This document shows positions 7,667 to 14,843 of a stretch of 42,907 nucleotides of DNA, in pieces. The stretch's first letter is position 1, and the number at the start of each line of letters is the position of its first letter. The notes beneath the pieces are model-generated. The model saw only the letters and a list, made by a program, of their open reading frames with translations, did not search any database and was not told the origin of the DNA. Origin of the DNA: Flavobacteriaceae bacterium (GTDB lineage: Bacteria > Bacteroidota > Bacteroidia > Flavobacteriales > Flavobacteriaceae); the NCBI GenBank assembly GCA_029238125.1, contig JAQWGQ010000038.1, positions 1-42,907 of the forward strand. Direction: 5' to 3'. A program made the translations under genes and the position numbers.

Positions 7667-9769
7667 ATGGCCATATTAGGTAAAATTCGAGAAAAATCTA
7701 TTGTTTTAATTCTAGTCATTGGTATGGCACTTTTTGCTTTTGTCATTTCTGGCGTATTCGATGGAGCAGGTACGATGAGCCAAGAACCAGTTGCGATTGT
7801 TGGTGATGAAGAAGTCAATATCGAACAATTTAGTCGACGTGTCGATGCGGTAGAACGAAATACAGGAATGAGCAATGTTCAGGCTGTGAACACGGTATGG
7901 GACCAAGTTGTAACCGAATATTCATTCAATCAACTACAAGAAGAACTCGGCCTTGCGGTTGGGCGTGGTCATGTCGAAAATTTTATCTCCAACTCTCCAG
8001 GTTTCAGACAAGACAGTCGTTTTCAAAACGCTTTAGGTGAATTTGATATCGTTGCGTTTACCGACTTTATAAATGACAGCAAGAGAAACAGCCCAGAGAT
8101 ATACCGTCAATGGCAATTACAAGAAGAGTCGATACAGAACAGCATCAGTAAACAGCTTTATACAACGATGGTACGTGCTGGTATTTATCACACAGAATTT
8201 GACGGAAAAGGAGCCCACGCGCTCGAGAATGATAAGATCAGCATTTCGTATGTGAAAGTTCCTTACAGTTCAATTCCTGATAGTTTGGTAACGGTAACCG
8301 ATCGGGACATTAAAATATACATCAATACACATTCTGCCGATTTTGAAGTCGAGGCGAGTCGTTCTATTCGTTATGTTGTGTTTGATGAAGAGGCTTCAGT
8401 TGAGGATAACTTAGCCATTGAAAATGAACTCAAAAAACTATTGGAGCCACAAATTATCTTTAATGCGGTAAGTGGATCTGAAGAGACTTTGGCATCATTT
8501 TCCCAAACCGATAACGTCCAGGAGTTTATCGCCGAATATTCAGAAGTACCTTATGCCGAAACCTATCAAACCAAAGCACAGTTGGGAACGTATGCAAATA
8601 CGCTTTTTGAACTTAAAGAAGGCGAAGTATTTGGGCCGTATAAAGATGGTTCTCAATTTAAGCTATCACGCATGATGGATGTTGACCGTGGCGGCTCGGT
8701 AAAGGCAAGACATATTTTATTTGCTTATACGGGTTCTCAAAGCGCATCCAGTGAAGTTACGCGAACAAAAGCAGAAGCACGTCGAGAGGCCTATCGCGTT
8801 TTGCGTTTGGCACGTGCTAAGGGAGCAGACTTTGCTGAGTTGGCAAGAACGTATTCTGACGGTCCATCAAAAAATCGGGGTGGTGATCTTGGGTTTTTTA
8901 GGCGTGGCGATATGGTAGAGGCTTTTAACGACTATGCATTTGCAAAGCCAATTGGTTCTACAGGAGTTGTAGAGACCGACTTTGGCTATCATATTATAGA
9001 GGTACAAGAAAAAGAAGATGTCGTTTTGATTGCGTCGGTAGTGAAAAAGATTGTACCGTCTGAGGTCACGAGCAACGAAGTTTTTCGTAAGGCAACCCAA
9101 TTTGAGATCGATAGTAAGAAAAACGGATTTAAACAGGCAGCAGAATCATCTGGAAATGACCCACGTAGTGCCGCTGGTCTATCGCTTATGGAAGAAAGTA
9201 TTCCAGGTTTGGGATCTCAACGTGCCATTGTAAAGTGGGCGTTTGAAGAGGAAACAAGATTAAATGACATCAAACGATTTGATCTTATGGGTGGTGGCTA
9301 TGTGGTTGCAGAGCTGACCGATGTGACAACCGCAGGTACTTCGAGTGCAGTAGATGTCCAGAATCGGGTTCGCCCAATATTGTTGCAAGACAAAAAATAT
9401 GAGCTACTCGTTTCCAAATATCGTGAAAATGCAACGCTTGCAACTCTTGCAGATGACTATGGTCAAACCATTTCGACTTCATCTGCGGTTAACGCCGCTG
9501 CAGGGTCGATTGCTGGGGCAGGGACAGAGCCCTTTGTAGTTGGCTTAGGATTTTCATTACAAATGAAAGAGACCTCTGCGTTGATAAAAGGGAAACAAGG
9601 GGTCTTTGTATTGGAAGTTGATTTCTTTGAAAAAGCGACTCCATTGCGTTCTTATGAGGGCTACTCCAGTTCTCTGAGCGAGGAAGTGATCAATCGCTTA
9701 CGTCCTTTAATTGATGAAGTTATCCGAGAGCAGTATGAGGTTGTAGATAATCGTTTTGATTATTTCTAA
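7667..9769 (+). CDS. ppiD: Membrane-anchored peptidylprolyl isomerase, PpiD/SurA-like
   Basis: A 700-residue folding factor with one N-terminal membrane anchor (about residues 11-32, VLILVIGMALFAFVISGVF), a SurA_N/PpiD-type chaperone region, and a parvulin PPIase domain at about 344-455. The parvulin core is clear: KARHILFAYTG, FAELARTYSDGPSKNRGGDL, GFFRRGDMVEAFNDYAF and TDFGYHIIEV. It probably sits in the inner membrane with the catalytic part in the periplasm and helps outer-membrane proteins fold, consistent with the envelope genes before it. A TATTTTCG box (7636-7643), one mismatch from the Bacteroidota -7 element, may give it a separate promoter. It is the last gene of the run. Confidence 0.9.
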   Translation: MAILGKIREKSIVLILVIGMALFAFVISGVFDGAGTMSQEPVAIVGDEEVNIEQFSRRVDAVERNTGMSNVQAVNTVWDQVVTEYSFNQLQEELGLAVGRGHVENFISNSPGFRQDSRFQNALGEFDIVAFTDFINDSKRNSPEIYRQWQLQEESIQNSISKQLYTTMVRAGIYHTEFDGKGAHALENDKISISYVKVPYSSIPDSLVTVTDRDIKIYINTHSADFEVEASRSIRYVVFDEEASVEDNLAIENELKKLLEPQIIFNAVSGSEETLASFSQTDNVQEFIAEYSEVPYAETYQTKAQLGTYANTLFELKEGEVFGPYKDGSQFKLSRMMDVDRGGSVKARHILFAYTGSQSASSEVTRTKAEARREAYRVLRLARAKGADFAELARTYSDGPSKNRGGDLGFFRRGDMVEAFNDYAFAKPIGSTGVVETDFGYHIIEVQEKEDVVLIASVVKKIVPSEVTSNEVFRKATQFEIDSKKNGFKQAAESSGNDPRSAAGLSLMEESIPGLGSQRAIVKWAFEEETRLNDIKRFDLMGGGYVVAELTDVTTAGTSSAVDVQNRVRPILLQDKKYELLVSKYRENATLATLADDYGQTISTSSAVNAAAGSIAGAGTEPFVVGLGFSLQMKETSALIKGKQGVFVLEVDFFEKATPLRSYEGYSSSLSEEVINRLRPLIDEVIREQYEVVDNRFDYF

Positions 9770-9778
9770 GATTTAGAC

Positions 9779-9800
9779 TACGTTAGATAACGTATTTTCT
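9779..9800 (+). terminator. Likely terminator after ppiD
   Basis: TACGTTAGATAACGTA (9779-9794) is a palindrome with 7-bp arms around GA, followed by TTTTCTT. It begins 9 bp after the ppiD stop. The stem is AT-rich, so this is a moderate-strength candidate. Confidence 0.55.
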
Positions 9801-9928
9801 TACACGATTATTTTTTCATTTTTTAATGATTATTCTTTTTTTTTGCTTGTCCACATTCAATTTTAGTTGATTCACAAGAAAAGAATCGATATCAATAGTT
9901 TTTCTCCCACTTTTGGAAATGTAAAGAT

Positions 9929-10006
9929 GATACAGACTTGTTTATTGTTTTTTCATTTTTAGTTTTCTCATTGATGGGCGTTGCCCTAATCCTACAAGTC
10001 TGTATC
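9929..10006 (+). repeat. 13-bp inverted repeat enclosing a 52-nt region, followed by a T run
   Basis: GATACAGACTTGT (9929-9941) and ACAAGTCTGTATC (9994-10006) are exact inverted copies. Inside lies a small GGGC-GTT-GCCC hairpin. The right arm is followed by CCTTTTTT. The layout could be an uncharacterised small RNA ending in a terminator, a degenerate miniature element, or a dispersed intergenic repeat. It has no coding potential. It occupies the gap between ppiD and the Cas9 locus (9770-10132), which otherwise shows only T-rich sequence and the hairpin at 10072. Confidence 0.5.
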
Positions 10007-10071
10007 CCTTTTTTGCCCTAGATATGATTGGTTGATATACCAATCCATGTTTTTTAGTTTCATTAATTCCG

Positions 10072-10100
10072 TCGGCGTTAACACTTTTATTTAACGCCGA
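10072..10100. terminator. Perfect 10-bp hairpin, possible terminator
   Basis: TCGGCGTTAA (10072-10081) and TTAACGCCGA (10091-10100) form a perfect GC-containing stem with a 9-nt loop. On the plus strand it is followed by TTGTTTATT, a weak U tract. It may end transcription coming from ppiD or from the structured region before it. It lies 33 bp beyond the 3' end of the tracrRNA. Confidence 0.45.
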
Positions 10101-10132
10101 TTGTTTATTAAAAAAATGTTGAAATTAACTAA

Positions 10133-10205
10133 GAAAAAAAATCCCACCGAGGCGGGATTTGTAGACATTTTGTCTTCGGCATATAGCCTTATTGTGATAA
10201 GATGC
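10133..10205 (-). ncRNA. tracrRNA of a type II-C CRISPR system
   Basis: Read on the minus strand this is a textbook tracrRNA. It starts with an anti-repeat (complement of ATTGTGATAAGAT, 10191-10203) ending in CACAAUAAGG. A nexus hairpin GGC-UAUAU-GCC follows (10178-10188), then a second hairpin AGACA-AAA-UGUCU (10163-10175), and an intrinsic terminator AAAUCCC...GGGAUUU (10139-10160) with a run of U. The CACAAUAAGGC...GCC core resembles the tracrRNAs of known II-C systems such as Neisseria. The RNA would be only about 70 nt if made from the -7 box at 10208-10215. It is divergent from cas9, with its 5' end about 16 bp from the cas9 start. Both its structure and its terminator look intact although the neighbouring cas9 is not. 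Confidence 0.85.
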
Positions 10206-10207
10206 TC

Positions 10208-10215
10208 CAAATATA
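10208..10215 (-). promoter_or_regulatory. -7 box of the tracrRNA promoter
   Basis: On the minus strand this reads TATATTTG, an exact match to the Bacteroidota TAnnTTTG -7 element, a few bases before the anti-repeat. I see no clear TTG at the -33 distance, which would fall inside the first codons of cas9. The position implies that the tracrRNA promoter and the cas9 translation start overlap. Confidence 0.6.
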
Positions 10216-10221
10216 TAAAAA

Positions 10222-10827
10222 ATGAATAAAACTTTAGGCATCACCGTAAATTATAGCTGTTTGAGTTGGGCCTTCCTTGACAATGAACAAGAGTCTCCAA
10301 TCCTTCACACCGGGGTGAGAGTGTTTCAGCCATCGGTAATTAACTTGGGTTCTGGGGTGAATGAAGAATCCCATTTGGCGCTTAGAACAAAATATCGCAA
10401 TGCTAGAAATAGTGCTTCCAGAAGACAATACAGAAAACTGCTCTTACTCAGACTATTGATTGAGAATAAAATGTGTCCATGTCCAATTAGTGCCTGGATT
10501 TTATGGAAAAACAAAGGTATTTTTCCGACAAAAGTACTTGAGGACTGGCTAAACTTAAACCCCTATGACCTTCGAGTAAAAGGCCTTTCTCAAAAGCTTA
10601 AGCTTCCCGAATTGGGACGGGTATTATACCATTTGGCACAACGCAGAGGAAAGCTCGTTTCCAAACGCAATTGTCACAACAATGATGAAAGCATCTTCAT
10701 GCATGGGGATTCTAAAACAAAGCGATTGGGTCTTTATGCAACACAAATCCAACAAAACAAGGGTTTTACCCTTGGACAGCATTTGGCTAGCTTTCAGCAT
10801 ACAAAGCATAGTTCATTTAAGCAATAA
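10222..10827 (+). CDS. Cas9 N-terminal fragment (RuvC-I, bridge helix, start of REC)
   Basis: This 201-residue open frame is the part of the cas9 gene before the in-frame stop. It contains the altered RuvC-I strand, the start of the arginine-rich bridge helix (RTKYRNARNSASRRQYRK), LLIENKMCP, LNPYDLR and LGRVLYHLAQRRG, all in the order seen in intact Bacteroidota Cas9 proteins. Several bridge-helix arginines expected in relatives are replaced. If translated alone it would carry the segment that in intact Cas9 contacts the guide seed and links the two lobes. Confidence 0.75.
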   Translation: MNKTLGITVNYSCLSWAFLDNEQESPILHTGVRVFQPSVINLGSGVNEESHLALRTKYRNARNSASRRQYRKLLLLRLLIENKMCPCPISAWILWKNKGIFPTKVLEDWLNLNPYDLRVKGLSQKLKLPELGRVLYHLAQRRGKLVSKRNCHNNDESIFMHGDSKTKRLGLYATQIQQNKGFTLGQHLASFQHTKHSSFKQ

Positions 10828-10860
10828 GAAGAACGAATCCGTAACCGATATCTCGACAGA

Positions 10861-13653
10861 ATGATGTTTGTCGAAGAGTTTCATAAACTTTATGACAAGC
10901 AACAGAAATTTCACCCTTCACTTAATGAAAATCTTCGCGAAAAATTAGCAGGGAAACCCTTGCCTAACAACGATGGAATGACGGGGTTACTTTTTTTTCA
11001 AAGAGAGCCCAAAATCAGTCAATCCAGAAGAAATTTATGCTTGTATGAACGTGGGAAAAAAGGAACCCCCAAATCAAATCCCCTGTATGAGTATTTTCAT
11101 ATTTTGAAATGGATCAGTCAGATTCAATATGATGGCCAATCCCTCAACACCAAGCAGCGTGAAAAGGTTCTTGCCGTTACCTTAAAATTCACTCAATTTT
11201 CATTCAAAAAAGTGCGGAAAGCATTGGGAATGGAAGACGAGTCCATACAGTTCAATGTCAATGAGAGTTCAAAAATCTATTTGTCACATACTTTGGTTAA
11301 TCTCGGGAAACCACAACTTTTTGGCCCTGCATTCTTTTCTAAATCATTAGAAGAACAAATTGACATTTGGCACACGATCTTCTTTTTTGACAATAAAAAG
11401 AAACTTCAAGATTTCGCGATGCGCGAATGGGGATTTTCTAAAGTGCAGAGCGAAAGAGTCTGCAAACTTCAATTCAATACAGGTTACGCGTCTATTAGCT
11501 CTAAAGCAATTCGAAATTACTCCTATTTCTTAAAATTGGGTTTGAGTTTTGACAAAGCGGTGTGTTTGGCTGCTATCAAACGAGCTACTGAAAAAGAGTG
11601 GTTAATGTTTTCAAATGAGGATGAGACAGAATGTATCAAAGCGTTGTTAAAGGTATTTGAATTTACTAAACAAAACTTCAAGCCTGAGCCATTCCAAAAG
11701 ATCCTGAAAAAGTGTTATGGTGTTGCAAAATTTGATATACAAAAATACACTCAATATGTCAATGCCATCTCACGAAATGAGTTCAGCAGCTCTCAAGTGA
11801 ACTACACTTCTGACCAGTTTATTTTAAGCCATTTCAAGCCCATTCTTCAAAAACCTGTTTTTGAATTGAGAAAAATGGTCAAAACCATGATAAATCAACA
11901 CGGTAAGATAGACGACATTAGGGTTTTTATTCGCCCTGAACTCAAAGCAAGTCGATCGGGACGAAAAAGACAATTGATGACAAGAAGAAAAAGAAACCTC
12001 ACCTACGAGTTTCATCAAAAAAAAGTCCTAGAAATGGGGAAAAATCCCACGCATACCAACGTGTTAAAACATCAACTTTGGGAAGAAGCCAATCGCAGCT
12101 GTCCATATACAGGACAAGCCATAAATATTCAAGAACTATTTTCAGACAAAGTTTCTATTGTGTATATCCTGCCTTGGAGTCGGTTTTTTAACTATTCGGA
12201 TCAGAACAAAACCATTTGTTTGACTTCATTTAAGCACAACATCATCGATTTGACCCCTTGGGAGTATTTCACAGCCCTTGACCCTGGTGTTTGGGAGCAA
12301 GTCAAAACCCGTGCTTTAAGTCAATTTATGGGCTCAAAAAAGCAAGAAAATCTCTCCAAATTTAAGCAGTTTACCATGTCGAACTATGCCAAAGATGCGA
12401 TTAGCAATGAGTTCAATGACTGTCATCATGTGAGTTTGTCGATCAAAGAACTCCTACAAGAGGTTTCCCCAAATGTACAGATGACCTTGGGACATGCAAC
12501 ACATAGTCTACGAAAAAACTGGTATTTGAATTCTTTCGATAATTTCCTGGAGAACGAACCCCTTGGTGACCATCGACGCCATGGGATAGATGCTTTAATC
12601 ACAGCAGTAAAAACCCCAAAAATTCTTGAGGAGCTCACCAAATGGAATCGATATGAGCAAAATTCTCTTGAGAACTTCCCACTGCCCTGGAAAAGTTTTA
12701 AAAAGGACGTTGAGCGTGAGTTTTATGCCATGCAGATTAGTTTTCAACGCCCAAAACAATGCTTTACAATTGCGGTGAGAAAACATCAAGTAGGCAAAGC
12801 CCTTTATGTCCAACGCTCACACTCTGCCCGTGGCCAATTGCATAAAGAGTTGTTTTATGGTAAACGAAAGAGCCCGCATCATGAGACACATGGATTTCAC
12901 ATTCGAAAGTCTATTGAGCACATTCAAACAGCCAAGCATGTTAAAAAAATTGTCGATCCCGTCCTGCGACAACGCATTTATGATTTGATAGATGCCAATG
13001 GAGGTTTTGACAATGGTAAAGTTCCAAAAGATGCGTTGATTAATACGGCAGATGATGGCAAAATTCACTCCAAAGTGACCATGCCCAATAGTAAAGGAGA
13101 TGATGTGCCTGTCAATAAGGTTCGCCTTTGTGAGTCAATCACAAATGTCATTCAGGTTTATGATGGGGTCAATAAGTACGTAAACTCCCGTAACAATCAC
13201 CATGTACTAATATACAAAGACCTAGAAGGTATATTTCAGGAAAATGTTGTGCAATTTTGGACAGCTGTAGAGCGCAAGCGTAAAAAAGAGCCCCTAGTCC
13301 AACTCCCCGAAGACGGTCAACGTGTCATCACGACCTTACAAATTAATGATTGTTTTTTGATGGGACTTTCAGATGAGGATTATTTCAATTTGGAGAATCT
13401 GTCCAAACGAAAAATCATGGAGCATCTTTACCGTGTACAGCGAATTTCAACTAAGTTCTACGAATTCAGACAGGTGTATGATGCGGATATTTACGACACC
13501 TCGTTTCCCAATTATATTCGGGTGTTGAATTTTGGAAAAAGAAAAACAGGATGGCTGACTTATAATCCAAAAAAAGTATTTGTTGATAACCTAGGTAATA
13601 TCCAAAAAATAAAAGAAATATGGACACATAAACAGCCCCAAAGGCAATCTTAG
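10861..13653 (+). CDS. Cas9 C-terminal fragment (REC, RuvC-II, HNH, RuvC-III, PID)
   Basis: A 930-residue open frame in the same phase as the N-terminal fragment, starting at an ATG 33 bp after the stop; it could be made by re-initiation. It begins in the REC lobe (MMFVEEFHKLYDKQQKFHP) and contains FFQREPK, RNLCLYERGKK, ELRKMVKTMINQHGKIDDIR (RuvC-II), LWEEANRSCPYTGQ and ILPWSR (HNH), DHRRHGIDALITAV (RuvC-III) and the C-terminal WED/PAM-interacting part. The HNH scaffold is conserved except at the catalytic dyad. No other stop or frameshift occurs in the 930 codons, which is notable for a gene lacking nuclease residues. Confidence 0.8.
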   Translation: MMFVEEFHKLYDKQQKFHPSLNENLREKLAGKPLPNNDGMTGLLFFQREPKISQSRRNLCLYERGKKGTPKSNPLYEYFHILKWISQIQYDGQSLNTKQREKVLAVTLKFTQFSFKKVRKALGMEDESIQFNVNESSKIYLSHTLVNLGKPQLFGPAFFSKSLEEQIDIWHTIFFFDNKKKLQDFAMREWGFSKVQSERVCKLQFNTGYASISSKAIRNYSYFLKLGLSFDKAVCLAAIKRATEKEWLMFSNEDETECIKALLKVFEFTKQNFKPEPFQKILKKCYGVAKFDIQKYTQYVNAISRNEFSSSQVNYTSDQFILSHFKPILQKPVFELRKMVKTMINQHGKIDDIRVFIRPELKASRSGRKRQLMTRRKRNLTYEFHQKKVLEMGKNPTHTNVLKHQLWEEANRSCPYTGQAINIQELFSDKVSIVYILPWSRFFNYSDQNKTICLTSFKHNIIDLTPWEYFTALDPGVWEQVKTRALSQFMGSKKQENLSKFKQFTMSNYAKDAISNEFNDCHHVSLSIKELLQEVSPNVQMTLGHATHSLRKNWYLNSFDNFLENEPLGDHRRHGIDALITAVKTPKILEELTKWNRYEQNSLENFPLPWKSFKKDVEREFYAMQISFQRPKQCFTIAVRKHQVGKALYVQRSHSARGQLHKELFYGKRKSPHHETHGFHIRKSIEHIQTAKHVKKIVDPVLRQRIYDLIDANGGFDNGKVPKDALINTADDGKIHSKVTMPNSKGDDVPVNKVRLCESITNVIQVYDGVNKYVNSRNNHHVLIYKDLEGIFQENVVQFWTAVERKRKKEPLVQLPEDGQRVITTLQINDCFLMGLSDEDYFNLENLSKRKIMEHLYRVQRISTKFYEFRQVYDADIYDTSFPNYIRVLNFGKRKTGWLTYNPKKVFVDNLGNIQKIKEIWTHKQPQRQS

Positions 13654-13705
13654 ATCGAAAGGTATATGCTACCAACTTTCATAAGTACTCGTGAAGTTAA
13701 AATTT

Positions 13706-13788
13706 ATTGTGATTTGATAACTTATGGTAGTATCAAGCGTATCCACATTGAAGAGTTCTTTCTTAAGTATAGTATTGTGATTTGATAA
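13706..13788 (+). CRISPR. Two degenerate CRISPR repeat-like copies downstream of cas9
   Basis: ATTGTGATTTGATAA occurs exactly at 13706-13720 and 13774-13788, a 68-bp period that suits a repeat of about 36-38 bp plus a 30-bp spacer. The 5' part matches the start of Bacteroidota II-C repeats ([G/A]TTGTGATTTG) and pairs with the tracrRNA anti-repeat: its complement is ATTGTGATAAGAT, identical at 11 of 13 positions. Sequence beyond the 15 bp is not conserved between copies, so this is a remnant or a minimal scaRNA-like unit and not a normal array. Copy 1 also contains TTGATA...TATCAA, a hairpin-forming pair. Candidate guide sequence would lie immediately 5' of each copy. Confidence 0.5.
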
Positions 13789-13811
13789 GAACTACCGATT
13801 GCCGGGGCTTT

Positions 13812-14309
13812 TTAGAAAAAGAGCTCTTTGTGTTTCCAAAAAATATTGACAAATAAAATCAAGTATACCACGGCAAGGGTAAACTTCATCATTGTCCCAG
13901 CCAAAAACCCAACCAAAGATCCAAAAGCTGCTCGGACGGCTTTTCTAACATCTGAGCTTTGTGTCAGCTCTCCAGCCAATGCGCCCACAAAAGGACCTAA
14001 TATCAGACCGATTGGCCCAAAGAAAAAACCGATAAGCAGACCAATACCCGAACCAATTGTACCCATTCGCGTACCCCCCAATTTTTTTGTCCCCCAAACT
14101 GGGAGTAAGGCATCCAATAGGAAAATCACAAGAGCAATGGCAAACGTAATTGTCAAAAAGGAAATGTTTCGCGGAACACTTTGCGTCAGGTGAAGAACCA
14201 ACAAACCTAACCAACTGCATACAGGCCCTGGAATGATGGGTAAAAAGCTACCTGCAACGCCGAGCAATATGAGCAAACCACCGGAAATCAAAAGAAGAAT
14301 ATCCATCAA
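13812..14309 (-). CDS. DUF456 family membrane protein
   Basis: A 165-residue, very hydrophobic protein with about five membrane segments. The N-terminal LLGVAGSFLPIIPGPVCSWLG and central glycine-rich GSGIGLLIGFFFGPIGLILG, followed by GPFVGALAGEL, are typical of DUF456. Function is unknown in the family. It converges on the Cas9 locus and is divergent from the TonB-like lipoprotein gene. The start may be either of two adjacent ATGs. It marks the right border of the CRISPR-related region. Confidence 0.87.
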   Translation of the reverse strand: MMDILLLISGGLLILLGVAGSFLPIIPGPVCSWLGLLVLHLTQSVPRNISFLTITFAIALVIFLLDALLPVWGTKKLGGTRMGTIGSGIGLLIGFFFGPIGLILGPFVGALAGELTQSSDVRKAVRAAFGSLVGFLAGTMMKFTLAVVYLILFVNIFWKHKELFF

Positions 14310-14390
14310 TAATCTTTCGTTGTGCTAAATTAGCGAAGACGTGTCAGTACGCAAATGATTCCACAAATTTTTTTGTACTTTTCAACACCA

Positions 14391-14831
14391 ATGTTGAGAA
14401 CATTTTTTATTGGGGTAATCATACTGGCGAACGCCTGTAATAAATCTGACGCCGAGCAAGTTCGCAAGCCCAATACGTCTTGGCAGTCAACCGATCAACC
14501 TCCCGTTTATCCAGGATGTGAAGACAGAGAATCCACAGTGTCCCAATGGGATTGCTTTCAAGCGTCGATTTCAAGAGCCGTTGGGGTTTATTTTACCGAC
14601 AACCCGTTTCCGCTCAATCCCAATGTACCCAAGGCAGTTGTGCTTCATGTGGCAGTTGACCAAAGGGGTATAGTTCTGCTCAAAGGGATGGAGCCAGACA
14701 ACGACCTTATGATTCGAGAGGCCATGCAAATGGCAATCGAAAAGCTACCAACAATGAGCCCTGCGACCAAAACCAACCTGGGGGTAACTGCCCAAGTGCA
14801 GTTTCGCATTCCCATCCAACTAAAAAATTAG
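14391..14831 (+). CDS. TonB C-terminal-like lipoprotein
   Basis: A small secreted protein with a lipoprotein-type signal (MLRTFFIGVIILANAC). The mature part starts with the PPVYPGCED motif seen at the head of many Bacteroidota TonB C-terminal-like domains, then VPKAVVLHVAVDQRGIVLLKG and AMQMAIEKLPTMSPA, and ends with a strand VTAQVQFRIPIQL. This pattern matches the beta-alpha-beta fold of TonB-CTD proteins, but there is no N-terminal membrane anchor and no proline-rich linker, so it is not a standard TonB. The frame is open from 14355; I chose the ATG at 14391 because the lipoprotein signal begins there. It is followed 12 bp later by ruvC. Confidence 0.72.
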   Translation: MLRTFFIGVIILANACNKSDAEQVRKPNTSWQSTDQPPVYPGCEDRESTVSQWDCFQASISRAVGVYFTDNPFPLNPNVPKAVVLHVAVDQRGIVLLKGMEPDNDLMIREAMQMAIEKLPTMSPATKTNLGVTAQVQFRIPIQLKN

Positions 14832-14843
14832 TTTGACTAACAA

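Larger units (their letters stand above)
10222..13653 (+). pseudogene. cas9: Cas9 (type II-C) with lost catalytic residues and one in-frame stop
   Basis: Read through a single TAA (codon 202, 10825-10827), this is one continuous Cas9 frame of 1143 sense codons; the codons around the stop (FKQ-stop-EERIRNRY) match the usual ERIRNRY segment of Bacteroidota Cas9. Domain order is RuvC-I, bridge helix (about 55-82), REC lobe, RuvC-II (about 560-575), HNH (about 620-690), RuvC-III (about 755-800) and a C-terminal PAM-interacting region (IRVLNF...VDNLGNIQKI). The nuclease sites are altered. RuvC-I GLDLGTNSIGW is replaced by GITVNYSCLSW (Asp to Thr8). The RuvC-II Glu is Phe569 in IRVFIRPE. The HNH VDIxHI is VSIVYI (His to Tyr648). 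The RuvC-III His787 and Asp790 (RRHGIDAL) remain. No cas1 or cas2 follows. It is either a decaying gene or a nuclease-null Cas9 made as two chains. Confidence 0.88.

Noticed and set aside
7667-9769. Soluble periplasmic SurA
   Set aside because: The N terminus is an uncleaved membrane anchor with a single parvulin domain in the middle, as in PpiD, and not a SurA with two parvulin domains and a cleavable signal.
10222-13653. IscB or other small OMEGA-type nuclease in place of Cas9
   Set aside because: The length, REC lobe segments, II-C-type tracrRNA and C-terminal PAM-interacting region all fit Cas9, and there is no PLMP domain or omega-RNA-like structure.
13654-13811. A normal CRISPR array downstream of cas9
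   Set aside because: Only two 15-bp repeat copies exist and they do not share sequence beyond that; this is at most a remnant or a minimal guide unit.
13828-14193. Plus-strand open frame of 121 codons opposite the DUF456 gene
   Set aside because: It mirrors a hydrophobic, Gly/Pro-rich coding region and has no family features; the minus-strand DUF456 protein explains the sequence.
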